Positions 33,867 through 41,763 of a DNA stretch of 64,000 nt are shown one piece after another. Position 1 is the first letter of the stretch; every line of letters begins with the position of its first letter. The notes below the pieces were generated by a model that made no database searches, was not told the DNA's origin, and was given only the letters and a program-made list of their open reading frames with translations. The DNA is from Akkermansiaceae bacterium UBA7331 (GTDB lineage Bacteria; Verrucomicrobiota; Verrucomicrobiia; Verrucomicrobiales; Akkermansiaceae), in NCBI GenBank assembly GCA_002471255.1, contig DKPP01000007.1:1-64000 (forward strand). Direction: 5' to 3'. Made by a program: the position numbers and the translations under genes.

Positions 33867-34559
33867 ATGCAGTTTACACACGAAATCGAACAAATGTGTT
33901 GCGTCAAGAAAGGCTGCAACCATGGTCCGGCTCCGATCCCACAAGAGGGCGCTTGGACTCAAGCCAAAGAGATTAAAGACATCTCCGGCCTTACCCACGG
34001 TGTGGGTTGGTGTGCCCCTCAACAAGGTACTTGCAAATTGACTCTTAACGTTAAGAACGGCATTGTTGAAGAAGCTTTGATTGAAACTTGCGGTTGCTCC
34101 GGTATGACTCACTCCGCAGCTATGGCTTCCGAAATCCTTCCTGGTAAGACTATCCTCGAAGCAATGAACACGGACCTCGTGTGCGACGCGATCAACACCG
34201 CTATGCGCGAATTGTTCCTTCAAATCGTTTACGGTCGTACCCAAAGTGCTTTCTCCGAAGGTGGTTTGCCAATCGGTGCCGGCCTTGAAGACCTTGGTAA
34301 AGGCCTTCGCTCCCAAATCGGTACTCTTTACGGTACCCGTGCTAAGGGCGCTCGCTATCTTGAAATGGCTGAAGGATACATCACCAAGCTCGCATTAGAC
34401 GAAGACGGTGAAATCATCGGTTACGAATTCGTTCGTATGGGCCCAATGATGGAAATGGTCAAGAAAGGCATGGACGCAAACGAAGCTCTCGCCAAGTGCA
34501 CCGGTAACTACGGTCGCTTTGACGAAGCAGCTAAGTACATCGATCCTCGTCACGAATGA
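33867..34559 (+). CDS. NifU/IscU-like iron-sulfur cluster scaffold protein partnered with a GGGtGRT protein
   Basis: 230 residues from the ATG at 33867 (an ATG at 33828 would add 13 hydrophobic, unconserved residues). The cysteines are grouped as in NifU-type scaffolds: CCVKKGCNHG at residues 11-20, GWCAPQQGTC near 48-57 and ETCGCSGMTHSAAMASEI near 72-89. The C-terminal half (AKGARYLEMAEGYITKL ...) does not belong to the short IscU fold and is specific to this gene pair. It presumably builds or carries an Fe-S cluster for the protein encoded next to it. Codon use is strongly biased with many C-ending codons, unlike most neighbours, so expression should be high. The next gene is 39 bases downstream. 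Confidence 0.82.
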   Translation: MQFTHEIEQMCCVKKGCNHGPAPIPQEGAWTQAKEIKDISGLTHGVGWCAPQQGTCKLTLNVKNGIVEEALIETCGCSGMTHSAAMASEILPGKTILEAMNTDLVCDAINTAMRELFLQIVYGRTQSAFSEGGLPIGAGLEDLGKGLRSQIGTLYGTRAKGARYLEMAEGYITKLALDEDGEIIGYEFVRMGPMMEMVKKGMDANEALAKCTGNYGRFDEAAKYIDPRHE

Positions 34560-34598
34560 TTTAAAACCCCAGAACCTTAAACGAAAGATTTACACAAA

Positions 34599-35597
34599 AT
34601 GGCTCTTTTTGAATCCTACGACCGTCGTATCAAGCAAATCAATGACGCTCTTGCCCAATATGGTATCGGCTCCATTGAAGAAGCAGAACAAATCTGCTTG
34701 GATAAAGGCATTGATGCTCGCAAAATTGTTAACGAAATCCAACCAATCGCTTTTGATAACGCCGGCTGGGCCTATGTAGTAGGTGCTGCTATCGCTTTGA
34801 AAAAAGGTTGCGTAAAGGCTGCCGACGCTGCTGAAGCTATCGGTGAAGGCCTTCAGGCTTTCTGTATTCCTGGTTCCGTAGCTGACGACCGTAAGGTTGG
34901 TATTGGTCACGGTAACTTGGCTGCTATGCTTCTTCGTGATGAAACCGAGTGCTTCTGCTTCTTAGCAGGTCACGAATCCTTCGCTGCTGCTGAAGGTGCT
35001 ATCGGTATCGCTAAGAGTGCTAACCGCGTTCGTAAGCAAGACCTTCGCGTTTGCTTAAACGGTCTCGGTAAAGACGCTGCTTACGTTATTTCCCGTATCA
35101 ACGGTTTCACCTATGTTGAAACTAAGTTTGATTATGCTTCCGGCAAATTAAACATCGTACGTGAAAAAGCATTCTCCAAAGGTCCTAAGGCCGCTGTACG
35201 TGTATTCGGTTGTGATGACGTGCGTGAAGGTGTTGCAGTTATGTGGAATGAAGGTGTGGACGTATCCATCACCGGTAACTCTACCAACCCAACTCGTTTC
35301 CAGCACCCAGTTGCCGGTACATACAAAAAAGAATGTAACGAGCAAGGTAAGAAATACTTCTCCGTTGCTTCCGGTGGTGGTACAGGTCGTACCCTTCACC
35401 CTGACAACATGGCTGCAGGCCCTGCCTCTTACGGCATGACCGACACCATGGGTCGTATGCACTCCGACGCTCAGTTCGCCGGTTCTTCTTCCGTGCCAGC
35501 TCACGTTGAAATGATGGGCTTACTTGGTATGGGCAACAACCCAATGGTTGGTGCTTCCGTAGCAGTAGCCGTTGCTATCGAAGAAGCTTCTAAGTAA
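34599..35597 (+). CDS. GGGtGRT protein, conserved family of unknown function
   Basis: 332 residues. The name-giving motif is ASGGGTGRTLHPDNM at about residues 256-270, followed by YGMTDTMGRMHSDAQFAGSS. The middle has GIGHGNLAAMLLRDETECFCFLAGHESFAA with two cysteines and conserved histidines, which could hold a metal or cluster. No enzyme activity is known for this family (Pfam GGGtGRT), which is widespread in gut anaerobes. It directly follows a NifU-like scaffold gene and shares its high-expression codon pattern; a strong terminator closes the two-gene unit. A role as an Fe-S or radical-type enzyme in anaerobic metabolism is inference only. Confidence 0.93.
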   Translation: MALFESYDRRIKQINDALAQYGIGSIEEAEQICLDKGIDARKIVNEIQPIAFDNAGWAYVVGAAIALKKGCVKAADAAEAIGEGLQAFCIPGSVADDRKVGIGHGNLAAMLLRDETECFCFLAGHESFAAAEGAIGIAKSANRVRKQDLRVCLNGLGKDAAYVISRINGFTYVETKFDYASGKLNIVREKAFSKGPKAAVRVFGCDDVREGVAVMWNEGVDVSITGNSTNPTRFQHPVAGTYKKECNEQGKKYFSVASGGGTGRTLHPDNMAAGPASYGMTDTMGRMHSDAQFAGSSSVPAHVEMMGLLGMGNNPMVGASVAVAVAIEEASK

Positions 35598-35620
35598 TAT
35601 ATACTTAGATATTCTTTATT

Positions 35621-35674
35621 GACAAATTTATGCTTGTCCGATTCTACTTGAATCGGGCAAGCTATTTGTCGTTT
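35621..35674 (+). terminator. Terminator of the NifU-like/GGGtGRT operon
   Basis: GACAAAT (35621-35627) pairs with ATTTGTC (35664-35670), and inside it GCTTG-T-CCGATTC (35632-35644) pairs with GAATCGG-G-CAAGC (35650-35662). A GTTTT tail follows. It overlaps a possible upstream ATG of the next gene and so argues against that start. Confidence 0.9.
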
Positions 35675-35695
35675 TCCATAGTAAAATATTCACCT

Positions 35696-36823
35696 GTGAC
35701 TGACCTGCCAAAATTTAATTTTCCGTTTCCACAAGATTCGGAATCGTATTTATCCGAACAAATTATTACCTATTTAGGTAATAAAAGGTCTTTATTATCT
35801 CTCATCGGTGAAGGATTACAACATGCCCAAACTCGACTAAATAAGGAAAAGTTGGTTTGCCTGGATTTATTTTCCGGTTCAGGCATCGTGTCTCGTTTCT
35901 TGAAAGCTTTTTCTCAATTATTGATTGTTAATGATCTTGAATCCTACAGCCGGATTATCAATAATTGTTACCTTACAAATTCTGATGTTGCAGAGGAGTT
36001 GGAATTAGATCGTCACCACAGACGACTTATTAGGTATATTCATGAAAATCTCGCACCGGGATTAATTGCCGAGCATTACGCTCCTCAAGATGATGATTCC
36101 ATTCAAAAAGGCGAGCGTGTTTTCTATTCTCGCAAAAACGCCATTTATCTTGATACGGCACGTCGAGCAATAGATTTATTGCCCGAAGAATTGAGAACCT
36201 ATTTTATTGCTCCTTTGCTGTCCCAAGCCTCCGTACACACCAATACATCAGGCGTGTTTAAAGGATTTTATAAAAATGGTGAAGGTATTGGTCAATTTGG
36301 TGGCTCGGGGAAAAATGCGCTCCAACGCATCCTCAGACCAATTGAATTACCTCAACCTATTTTTTCTCGATATAATTGTGATACCGAAATTTATTGTGAA
36401 GATGCCAATTCTCTAATAGATCGGTTGCCGGAATGTGATATTGCTTATTTGGATCCACCTTACAATCAGCATCCGTATGGATCCAATTATTTTATGCTCA
36501 ATGTGTTGGCTAATTACGATATTCCTTCGGAAATCAGCCAAGTTTCCGGTATTCCAAACAACTGGAATCGTTCTCACTACAATGTAAAGAACGCCGCGGC
36601 AAAAGCTTTATTTAATTTGATTGAGCGTTGCCCTGCCAAATTCATCTTATTATCCTACAGTTCAGAGGGATTCATCAATTATGATGAAATGATGGCATTC
36701 CTTAAAACACAAGGGCGTTTAGATGTTTTAGAGACCAATTATTCCGCATTCAAAGCATCACGCAATTTCAGAAATCGTCCGAAAACCGTTACGGAGTTTT
36801 TATTCTTATTGGAAAAATTTTAA
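35696..36823 (+). CDS. D12-class (Dam-like) DNA adenine N6-methyltransferase, orphan
   Basis: 375 residues from a GTG at 35696; an ATG at 35630 would add 22 residues but lies within the preceding terminator hairpin. Motifs in the D12 order: ITYLGNKRSLLSLIGEG (motif X), CLDLFSGSGIVSRFLK (SAM-binding motif I) and AYLDPPYNQHPYGSNYFMLN (catalytic motif IV, DPPY). It should methylate adenine in duplex DNA. No restriction endonuclease gene is adjacent, so a regulatory or protective role is more likely than classical restriction-modification. The target sequence is not predictable. A Xer-type recombinase gene follows after 12 bases. Confidence 0.9.
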   Translation: MTDLPKFNFPFPQDSESYLSEQIITYLGNKRSLLSLIGEGLQHAQTRLNKEKLVCLDLFSGSGIVSRFLKAFSQLLIVNDLESYSRIINNCYLTNSDVAEELELDRHHRRLIRYIHENLAPGLIAEHYAPQDDDSIQKGERVFYSRKNAIYLDTARRAIDLLPEELRTYFIAPLLSQASVHTNTSGVFKGFYKNGEGIGQFGGSGKNALQRILRPIELPQPIFSRYNCDTEIYCEDANSLIDRLPECDIAYLDPPYNQHPYGSNYFMLNVLANYDIPSEISQVSGIPNNWNRSHYNVKNAAAKALFNLIERCPAKFILLSYSSEGFINYDEMMAFLKTQGRLDVLETNYSAFKASRNFRNRPKTVTEFLFLLEKF

Positions 36824-36835
36824 CATCTTCTTTCC

Positions 36836-37723
36836 ATGCTTAGCCATATTGATCAATTCATTAGATTTCTGGCAGCAGAGAAGGGACTAAGTGTCGCTTA
36901 CCAATTATCGTGTCGCCAAACACTAGACCATTTTTATCATTGGCTTAATGAACATCAATATAAAATTGAAAATATAAGCTTAAACGAACTTTCCTGCTAC
37001 AGTAAAGAACGCACCGGAGATCATCTTGCTCGTTCTTCTCTTAGATTGGAAATTATACATCTTCGCTTATTTTACAAATGGTTGCATACATCGAACCACA
37101 TTAGTGATAATCCATTAGCTTTACTGGAATTACCAAAAAAAGAGTTTCTCCTGCCCGATGTATTATCACAAGAAACGATAAAAGCCTTTTTAAATGGCTT
37201 AGCAAATCCGGTCACACCTTACGATGTACGTGATCGTGCTATGATAGAGCTCCTTTATTCCAGCGGATTACGAGTCAGCGAGTTGATCAACCTAAAAAGT
37301 TCGGATATAGATTTTGACGAACGTTTTATACGTGTGCAAGGTAAAGGAGATAAAACCCGCTATGTACCTATAGGTACTATTGCTTATGATATCCTGCAAA
37401 ATTATCTCTCAGAGGGCAGACAATTTTTTCTCTCTAAAAAAGATCACTCGTTTGTATTTTTATCAAGAAGAGGAAGTAAATTAACACGCGAACGAGTTTA
37501 TCAAATTCTTAAACAAAGAGCTCTTCATGCTGGACTGGAAGAAGATCTATTCCCTCATTTACTTAGACATTCTTTTGCCAGCCATCTTTTAGAAAATGGA
37601 GCCGACTTAAGGATTATACAAGAACTTTTAGGACACGCTAACATTAGCACGACACAAATTTATACTCACGTAGATAGTAAACGATTAAAATCTATCCACA
37701 CTCATTTCCATCCTAGGCAATAA
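36836..37723 (+). CDS. xerD: XerC/XerD-family tyrosine recombinase
   Basis: 295 residues, the usual XerC/D length. An N-terminal SAM-like core-binding domain (residues 1-90) precedes the catalytic domain with the Arg in SSGLRVSELINL, the Lys in GKGDKTRYVP, HLLRHSFASHLL (HxxR), GHANISTTQ (His) and the nucleophile in IYTHV. Xer proteins resolve chromosome dimers at dif during division. The Cterminus THFHPRQ matches the XerD consensus better than XerC. Only one Xer gene is in the window and there is no associated mobile element, so housekeeping function is likely. Confidence 0.9.
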   Translation: MLSHIDQFIRFLAAEKGLSVAYQLSCRQTLDHFYHWLNEHQYKIENISLNELSCYSKERTGDHLARSSLRLEIIHLRLFYKWLHTSNHISDNPLALLELPKKEFLLPDVLSQETIKAFLNGLANPVTPYDVRDRAMIELLYSSGLRVSELINLKSSDIDFDERFIRVQGKGDKTRYVPIGTIAYDILQNYLSEGRQFFLSKKDHSFVFLSRRGSKLTRERVYQILKQRALHAGLEEDLFPHLLRHSFASHLLENGADLRIIQELLGHANISTTQIYTHVDSKRLKSIHTHFHPRQ

Positions 37724-37772
37724 TTAATCATTCTTACTAGCTTTATAAGGATAATTATGTTAGGAACAAAGA

Positions 37773-40544
37773 ATGAAGCCTTGTTCATTTATTCTATCTT
37801 ATTTAATTGCTTGTACAACTATCGGATTGATAGGGAGTTATACATCAAACGGCGGGCAAATGTCCGGTTCTATCGGTTACCAGACATACGCTGACTTAGC
37901 TTTAAATATGGGAAGCATGACTTCCGGTGCTACTAATGTGCCGATATATGATAAAGATGGCAATCAAATCAGCACATTGCCTTTGGTGCCCGATTTAGGG
38001 GCTATGTTGACCCCTAAGAACCAAATAGATTCCTCTACAACCATTTCAATGTCAGGAGCATTAGTTGGCAGCCAAGGTTGGATATCTAGTGCTTCGCATT
38101 GCCAGAACTTTCATGCAACATCAGGTACGGAACAAAAGCTATCTTTTGGAGTTAAATACGGGGCAACAAAAGATACTGTGTTTTATGAATCATACAGAGC
38201 GGTCAAAACCGAATATGCAGGATCAACATCTTCAGGATCAAATTATTCGTCTAAAAGCGATTTTTCATCGGCACGTTTAGGAAAATTAGTTACTGATGCC
38301 GTTGCTTGGGATTATTGCACGGATAAGAGCTATCTTAATAATGCCTCAGGTTTAAATGATACCTATATCATCCGTGTAGGCGGTGGAAATCAAACAATTG
38401 TCAATGGTGGTGGATCTGCTAATACTGTTATTTCCGGTGCAGAAAATGTACTTAGTGCAGGAACAATTATTTTAAATCCCATTCAAAAACCATCAGAAAC
38501 CACTGTCAATTTGATTGATATTAATCCGGGTTCTACGCAGCCGTCAACAAACTCTGATTACATATTTTACCAATACCATTTTACACAAACCAATCCCTCT
38601 AGCGAAAACCCTTTGCCCATAGGAGCTTTAGCGGGGGATAGTGGGAGTGCCGTTATTATTTACAATAAAAATACAGGTAAGTGGGAATATCTCGGTTGCA
38701 TGGTGACATCCGATGGAATTGGAAACGGAAATAGCCAGTCATTTTCTGTTACCGGAGGACCACAATGGGGAACTGCCGTACAGGAGGCATACCAAACTCA
38801 AATCAATTCCGAAGGAACAACTCAATGGGTCGTTCAAACCGATCAATTCGGAAATGCCAGCCTGACAGATAGAGACAATGCAAGTAAAAATATTAATATA
38901 GGTGTATTAAATAGCAACCGTCATGGAGATACATCAACTGGTATAGGTAAAGAATCTGCATCAAATTATTCCATGAATGAGTGTAAAGACTGGGTCTTTA
39001 CCGGAGGTGGTGTAGATATCATTATAAGCGGTGAAAACAGGATCGATACCGGAGCAGGAGCAATCTATTTTGATCGAGCTGGACTCGAAACAACTAGGTA
39101 TTCCATTTCACAGGCCGAAGGCTGCAATGTCACGTTTAATACCGCAGGCTATTCTATTGAAAAAGGCGTTATTGTAACTAGTAGCCTTACCGGTGAAACG
39201 GGAGATGAATGGCGAGTAGTGGGCCGAAGCGGAGAAGGGGGCATGCTAGAAATCACTGGAACCGGTAATAATGAAGCATCCTTAAACATAGGTGTCGGTG
39301 CTCAAGCTTATCTTAACCGCACTGATGGTTATGCGGTAAAAGACGTGAAAATCAACACCGGAGCTTACGTAGCCTTAGGCGGTTCCAATCAAATCGGAGG
39401 AGATCTCATATTCGGCGTACAAGGTGGCTGCTTAGACTTAAATGGTCATCATTTTGAGAGAAATGCCAATGTCCACGCTTTCGATAAGGGAGCACTAATA
39501 GCCAACTATGCAGGAGAAGCAAATTATACGTTCTCAGGAGCCGGAGATCATACTTATTTAGGTGGTTTTCACGACGGAAAAACCTCAGGTCAAAATGGCG
39601 TATTAAATGTTATTTATCAGGGCACAACAGGCGATTCTTGGACTTTATCAGGCACAAGTGATATTTCAGGTAAAATGGAGATCCAAAATGGTACGGTTAA
39701 CATTTCGGGTTATTTAACACAGCATGCAAATGATATGGTATCAGGCGAAACTGTAACCAATCCGAATGATTGGCAAACAGCCTCATTTAAATCCCAAGAA
39801 ATCGTTATTTCCGATCAAGCCTCATTAGTACTAAACAATAAATCCACAGTCTCATCAAAGCTAGATGTAAAAAATAAGGGTACGGTTAATTTCAAAGAAG
39901 GTTCCACTTTCTCCGGGAATGTCAGTTTAGCTGGGCACATGATTGTAGAACAGGGTGCCGTTATTAATGCCAATGAGATTCGCGTATTAGCCGGCAGTTC
40001 AATATCCACCATTGGTGGTGCTGTAACGCTTAATAACTTATATATTGATAACAATGCCCAACTAGCATACGACGCATCATTGATCCTTGGTGGAAACATT
40101 GTGGTACAAAATGCCTCATTTACAATTAATAACCAAGTATCATTGTTAAATTTGAATGAAGGGAATGCACCTATTTCATTTACAATTGATACGAGACTTG
40201 GCGGCAACATGATTGATTCTCAAGGAATTCTCACTCTCAATTTAGATATCAATCAAGTAAATGCATTAATATCAGGAGGACAGGAAATTTCGTCTATTTT
40301 TCTCGAAGGTTTGAACTTATCGGAAAATGATACTGTTTGCAAAATTGTTTTACCGGATGAGTATGTATTTAATAGTGATTTGGGAAATAGCAATACCTTG
40401 ACCGCTAGCATCAATCAATCGAACAAATACATCCAATTAAATAATGTTGGCGTTATTCCTTCAATTCCCGAACCATCTAGTGTAGCTTTAGGGCTCCTGG
40501 GGCTTTTGGGAATCTTCCTAAAGCGTAAACGAAAAGAAATGTAA
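37773..40544 (+). CDS. Secreted S6-like (IgA-protease-type) serine protease with beta-helical repeats and a PEP-CTERM anchor
   Basis: 923 residues with a signal peptide (about 1-22). The protease part has a recognisable trypsin-like triad: H109 in SSASHCQNF, D163 in SDFSSARLGKLVTDA and S290 in LAGDSGSAVIIYN. The D-xxx-RLxKxVT and GDSGS contexts match peptidase family S6, whose members are autotransporters such as IgA protease and SPATEs. After residue 320 come long Gly/Asn/Ser/Thr-rich beta-helix repeats. Instead of a barrel the protein ends with IPEPSSVALGLLGLLGIF plus KRKRKEM, a PEP-CTERM sorting signal (about 897-923) recognised by exosortase. TTAGGAA before the ATG is one of the few good ribosome-binding sites in the window. 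Substrate unknown. Confidence 0.82.
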   Translation: MKPCSFILSYLIACTTIGLIGSYTSNGGQMSGSIGYQTYADLALNMGSMTSGATNVPIYDKDGNQISTLPLVPDLGAMLTPKNQIDSSTTISMSGALVGSQGWISSASHCQNFHATSGTEQKLSFGVKYGATKDTVFYESYRAVKTEYAGSTSSGSNYSSKSDFSSARLGKLVTDAVAWDYCTDKSYLNNASGLNDTYIIRVGGGNQTIVNGGGSANTVISGAENVLSAGTIILNPIQKPSETTVNLIDINPGSTQPSTNSDYIFYQYHFTQTNPSSENPLPIGALAGDSGSAVIIYNKNTGKWEYLGCMVTSDGIGNGNSQSFSVTGGPQWGTAVQEAYQTQINSEGTTQWVVQTDQFGNASLTDRDNASKNINIGVLNSNRHGDTSTGIGKESASNYSMNECKDWVFTGGGVDIIISGENRIDTGAGAIYFDRAGLETTRYSISQAEGCNVTFNTAGYSIEKGVIVTSSLTGETGDEWRVVGRSGEGGMLEITGTGNNEASLNIGVGAQAYLNRTDGYAVKDVKINTGAYVALGGSNQIGGDLIFGVQGGCLDLNGHHFERNANVHAFDKGALIANYAGEANYTFSGAGDHTYLGGFHDGKTSGQNGVLNVIYQGTTGDSWTLSGTSDISGKMEIQNGTVNISGYLTQHANDMVSGETVTNPNDWQTASFKSQEIVISDQASLVLNNKSTVSSKLDVKNKGTVNFKEGSTFSGNVSLAGHMIVEQGAVINANEIRVLAGSSISTIGGAVTLNNLYIDNNAQLAYDASLILGGNIVVQNASFTINNQVSLLNLNEGNAPISFTIDTRLGGNMIDSQGILTLNLDINQVNALISGGQEISSIFLEGLNLSENDTVCKIVLPDEYVFNSDLGNSNTLTASINQSNKYIQLNNVGVIPSIPEPSSVALGLLGLLGIFLKRKRKEM

Positions 40545-40560
40545 TATATTTAACACTTTT

Positions 40561-40609
40561 AATACCTGAGGTATGCAAATAGCATTTTATGCCTCAGGTA
40601 TTTTTTTTT
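40561..40609 (+). terminator. Terminator of the S6-like protease gene
   Basis: AATACCTGAGG (40561-40571) pairs with CCTCAGGTATT (40592-40602), extended inward, followed by nine T. Confidence 0.93.
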
Positions 40610-40835
40610 GATTAGTAACTATTCCTTACGAATCTCGTGTTCTCAAAGATCTACGGAGTAAGGCTTTGACTCATCATCACAAATCAAATGCTATATACCT
40701 AATTTTTATTTAACATTACATATATTATGCGAAGTATTAAATATAATTCAAAAGGAGCCTTTATATAAATAGATGCGCCCTTTTGCGTGGGAGCTTCAAC
40801 ATGTAGAAATTTTCTTATTGTTGAGATTAAGTCAA

Positions 40836-40890
40836 TTATTCGATAGATTCAATCGGATCAATATTTCTACAGGCGGTAAATACGAATTTT
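40836..40890 (-). pseudogene. Possible remnant of a MacB-like permease C-terminus
   Basis: On the minus strand the frame ending at TAA 40838-40836 reads TACRNIDPIESIE, which recalls the 'PA..A..DPIEAL' end of MacB/LolC-type permeases; the frame is interrupted by a stop about 17 codons upstream. Too short to be certain. Confidence 0.2.
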
Positions 40891-40946
40891 TAGTGATAAA
40901 AGGAATTGTCCACAACATTACATAATTATAATCACCATCGCTGACT

Positions 40947-41232
40947 TTAACCTACTTGGATAATCGCACACACAAGCCCCAGAATGGTAACCGGTATGAT
41001 TAAAAGGAATATAACCAAAACGCAACCATGAATAAATGAAACAAAGGTATAAATAATCCATGAGCCCTGCCCATTACGAACATTAATACCAACCTCATCA
41101 CCCAAAGAGGATTTGTCTTTATAGATAATCTAAAAAACTAAAGGCAGAATAATTTGTATACTATATAATCCCGTAACAAAGACTGCCAAGGGACCCTAAA
41201 ACTATGAATAATGCTTTCGTCTTATCGTCCAC
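40947..41232 (-). pseudogene. Decayed small membrane protein gene (DUF4870/Tic20-like)
   Basis: Reading the minus strand from a GTG at 41232 gives VDDKTKALFIVLGSL; a shift of frame near 41190 then continues as AVFVTGLYSIQIILPLVF, followed by a TAG (a single change from TGG) and IIYKDKSSLGDEVGINVRNG and two hydrophobic stretches (SWIIYTFVSFIHGCVLVIF and IIPVTILGLVCAIIQVG) before TAA at 40947-40949. Three membrane segments with a charged DK..LGDE..NVRNGQ linker resemble DUF4870 proteins. At least one frameshift and one in-frame stop mean it is no longer intact. The family call is moderate; that the stretch is former coding sequence is more secure. Confidence 0.5.
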
Positions 41233-41369
41233 ATAGCGTGTTATACTTGAAGTTAGGAAAAAAGTAACGAAGGAAGACTTAAAAGTAATATATTTTGTTC
41301 AAAACATGTCAAATTTGCTTAATTTGTAATAAAATTTAGTATTTTTTCTAGCCAGTGAGTGAAGAAAGG

Positions 41370-41397
41370 TTGCCAATAGCGGGAAAATAGGTTAAAT
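41370..41397 (+). promoter_or_regulatory. Putative promoter of the first HU gene
   Basis: TTGCCA (41370-41375), 16-base spacer, TTAAAT (41392-41397), 11 bases before the ATG. A second -10 candidate (TAGTAT at 41397-41402) has a 21-base spacing. The leader would be about 4 bases. Confidence 0.4.
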
Positions 41398-41408
41398 AGT
41401 ATTTTACT

Positions 41409-41672
41409 ATGAACAAAGCTGAATTAATTGACGCCATTCAATCTCAATTAGGTGAAATGGCTACTAAAAAGCAAGCTACTGAAGCATTGAATGCAGTTCT
41501 TACCTCTATCTCTGAAGGTTTAAAATCAGACGGCAAGGTACAGCTCATCGGATTTGGCACATTTACATCCAAATTGCGCCCTGAACGCAACGGACGTAAT
41601 CCACGCACCGGTGAATCAATTGTTATTCCAGAAGCAACAGTAATTTCTTTTAAGGCTTCTAAAGACATCTAA
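41409..41672 (+). CDS. hup: HU-family nucleoid DNA-binding protein (copy 1)
   Basis: 87 residues. MNKAELIDAIQSQLG at the N-terminus, the central VQLIGFGTFTSK and the DNA-binding arm RPERNGRNPRTGESI with the conserved RNPxTG are typical of HU/IHF. It bends DNA and organises the nucleoid, acting as a dimer. A paralogue lies at 44056-44325 on the other strand; the two are diverged and could form a heterodimer. No Shine-Dalgarno precedes the ATG. A perfect terminator follows. Confidence 0.96.
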   Translation: MNKAELIDAIQSQLGEMATKKQATEALNAVLTSISEGLKSDGKVQLIGFGTFTSKLRPERNGRNPRTGESIVIPEATVISFKASKDI

Positions 41673-41701
41673 TTATTGGAATTTTTCAATTTTATTCTAC
41701 T

Positions 41702-41740
41702 AAAAGGTCGTATTGTTTTATTGCAATACGACCTTTTTTA
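41702..41740 (+). terminator. Terminator of the first HU gene
   Basis: Perfect 14-bp stem (AAAAGGTCGTATTG at 41702-41715 with 41724-41737) followed by T-rich sequence. Confidence 0.93.
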
Positions 41741-41763
41741 TCTATTCTTTGAGTCCAACAAGA

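Noticed and set aside
35696..36823. Classical restriction-modification system
   Set aside because: No endonuclease gene within several kilobases; the neighbours are a conserved operon and a Xer gene.
36836..37723. Xer-type gene as a phage or island integrase
   Set aside because: Normal XerC/D length and motifs, no attachment repeats or mobile genes around it.
37773..40544. Hemagglutinin/adhesin without enzyme activity
   Set aside because: The three triad residues occur in order and in S6-like contexts, so a protease domain explains the N-terminal third better.
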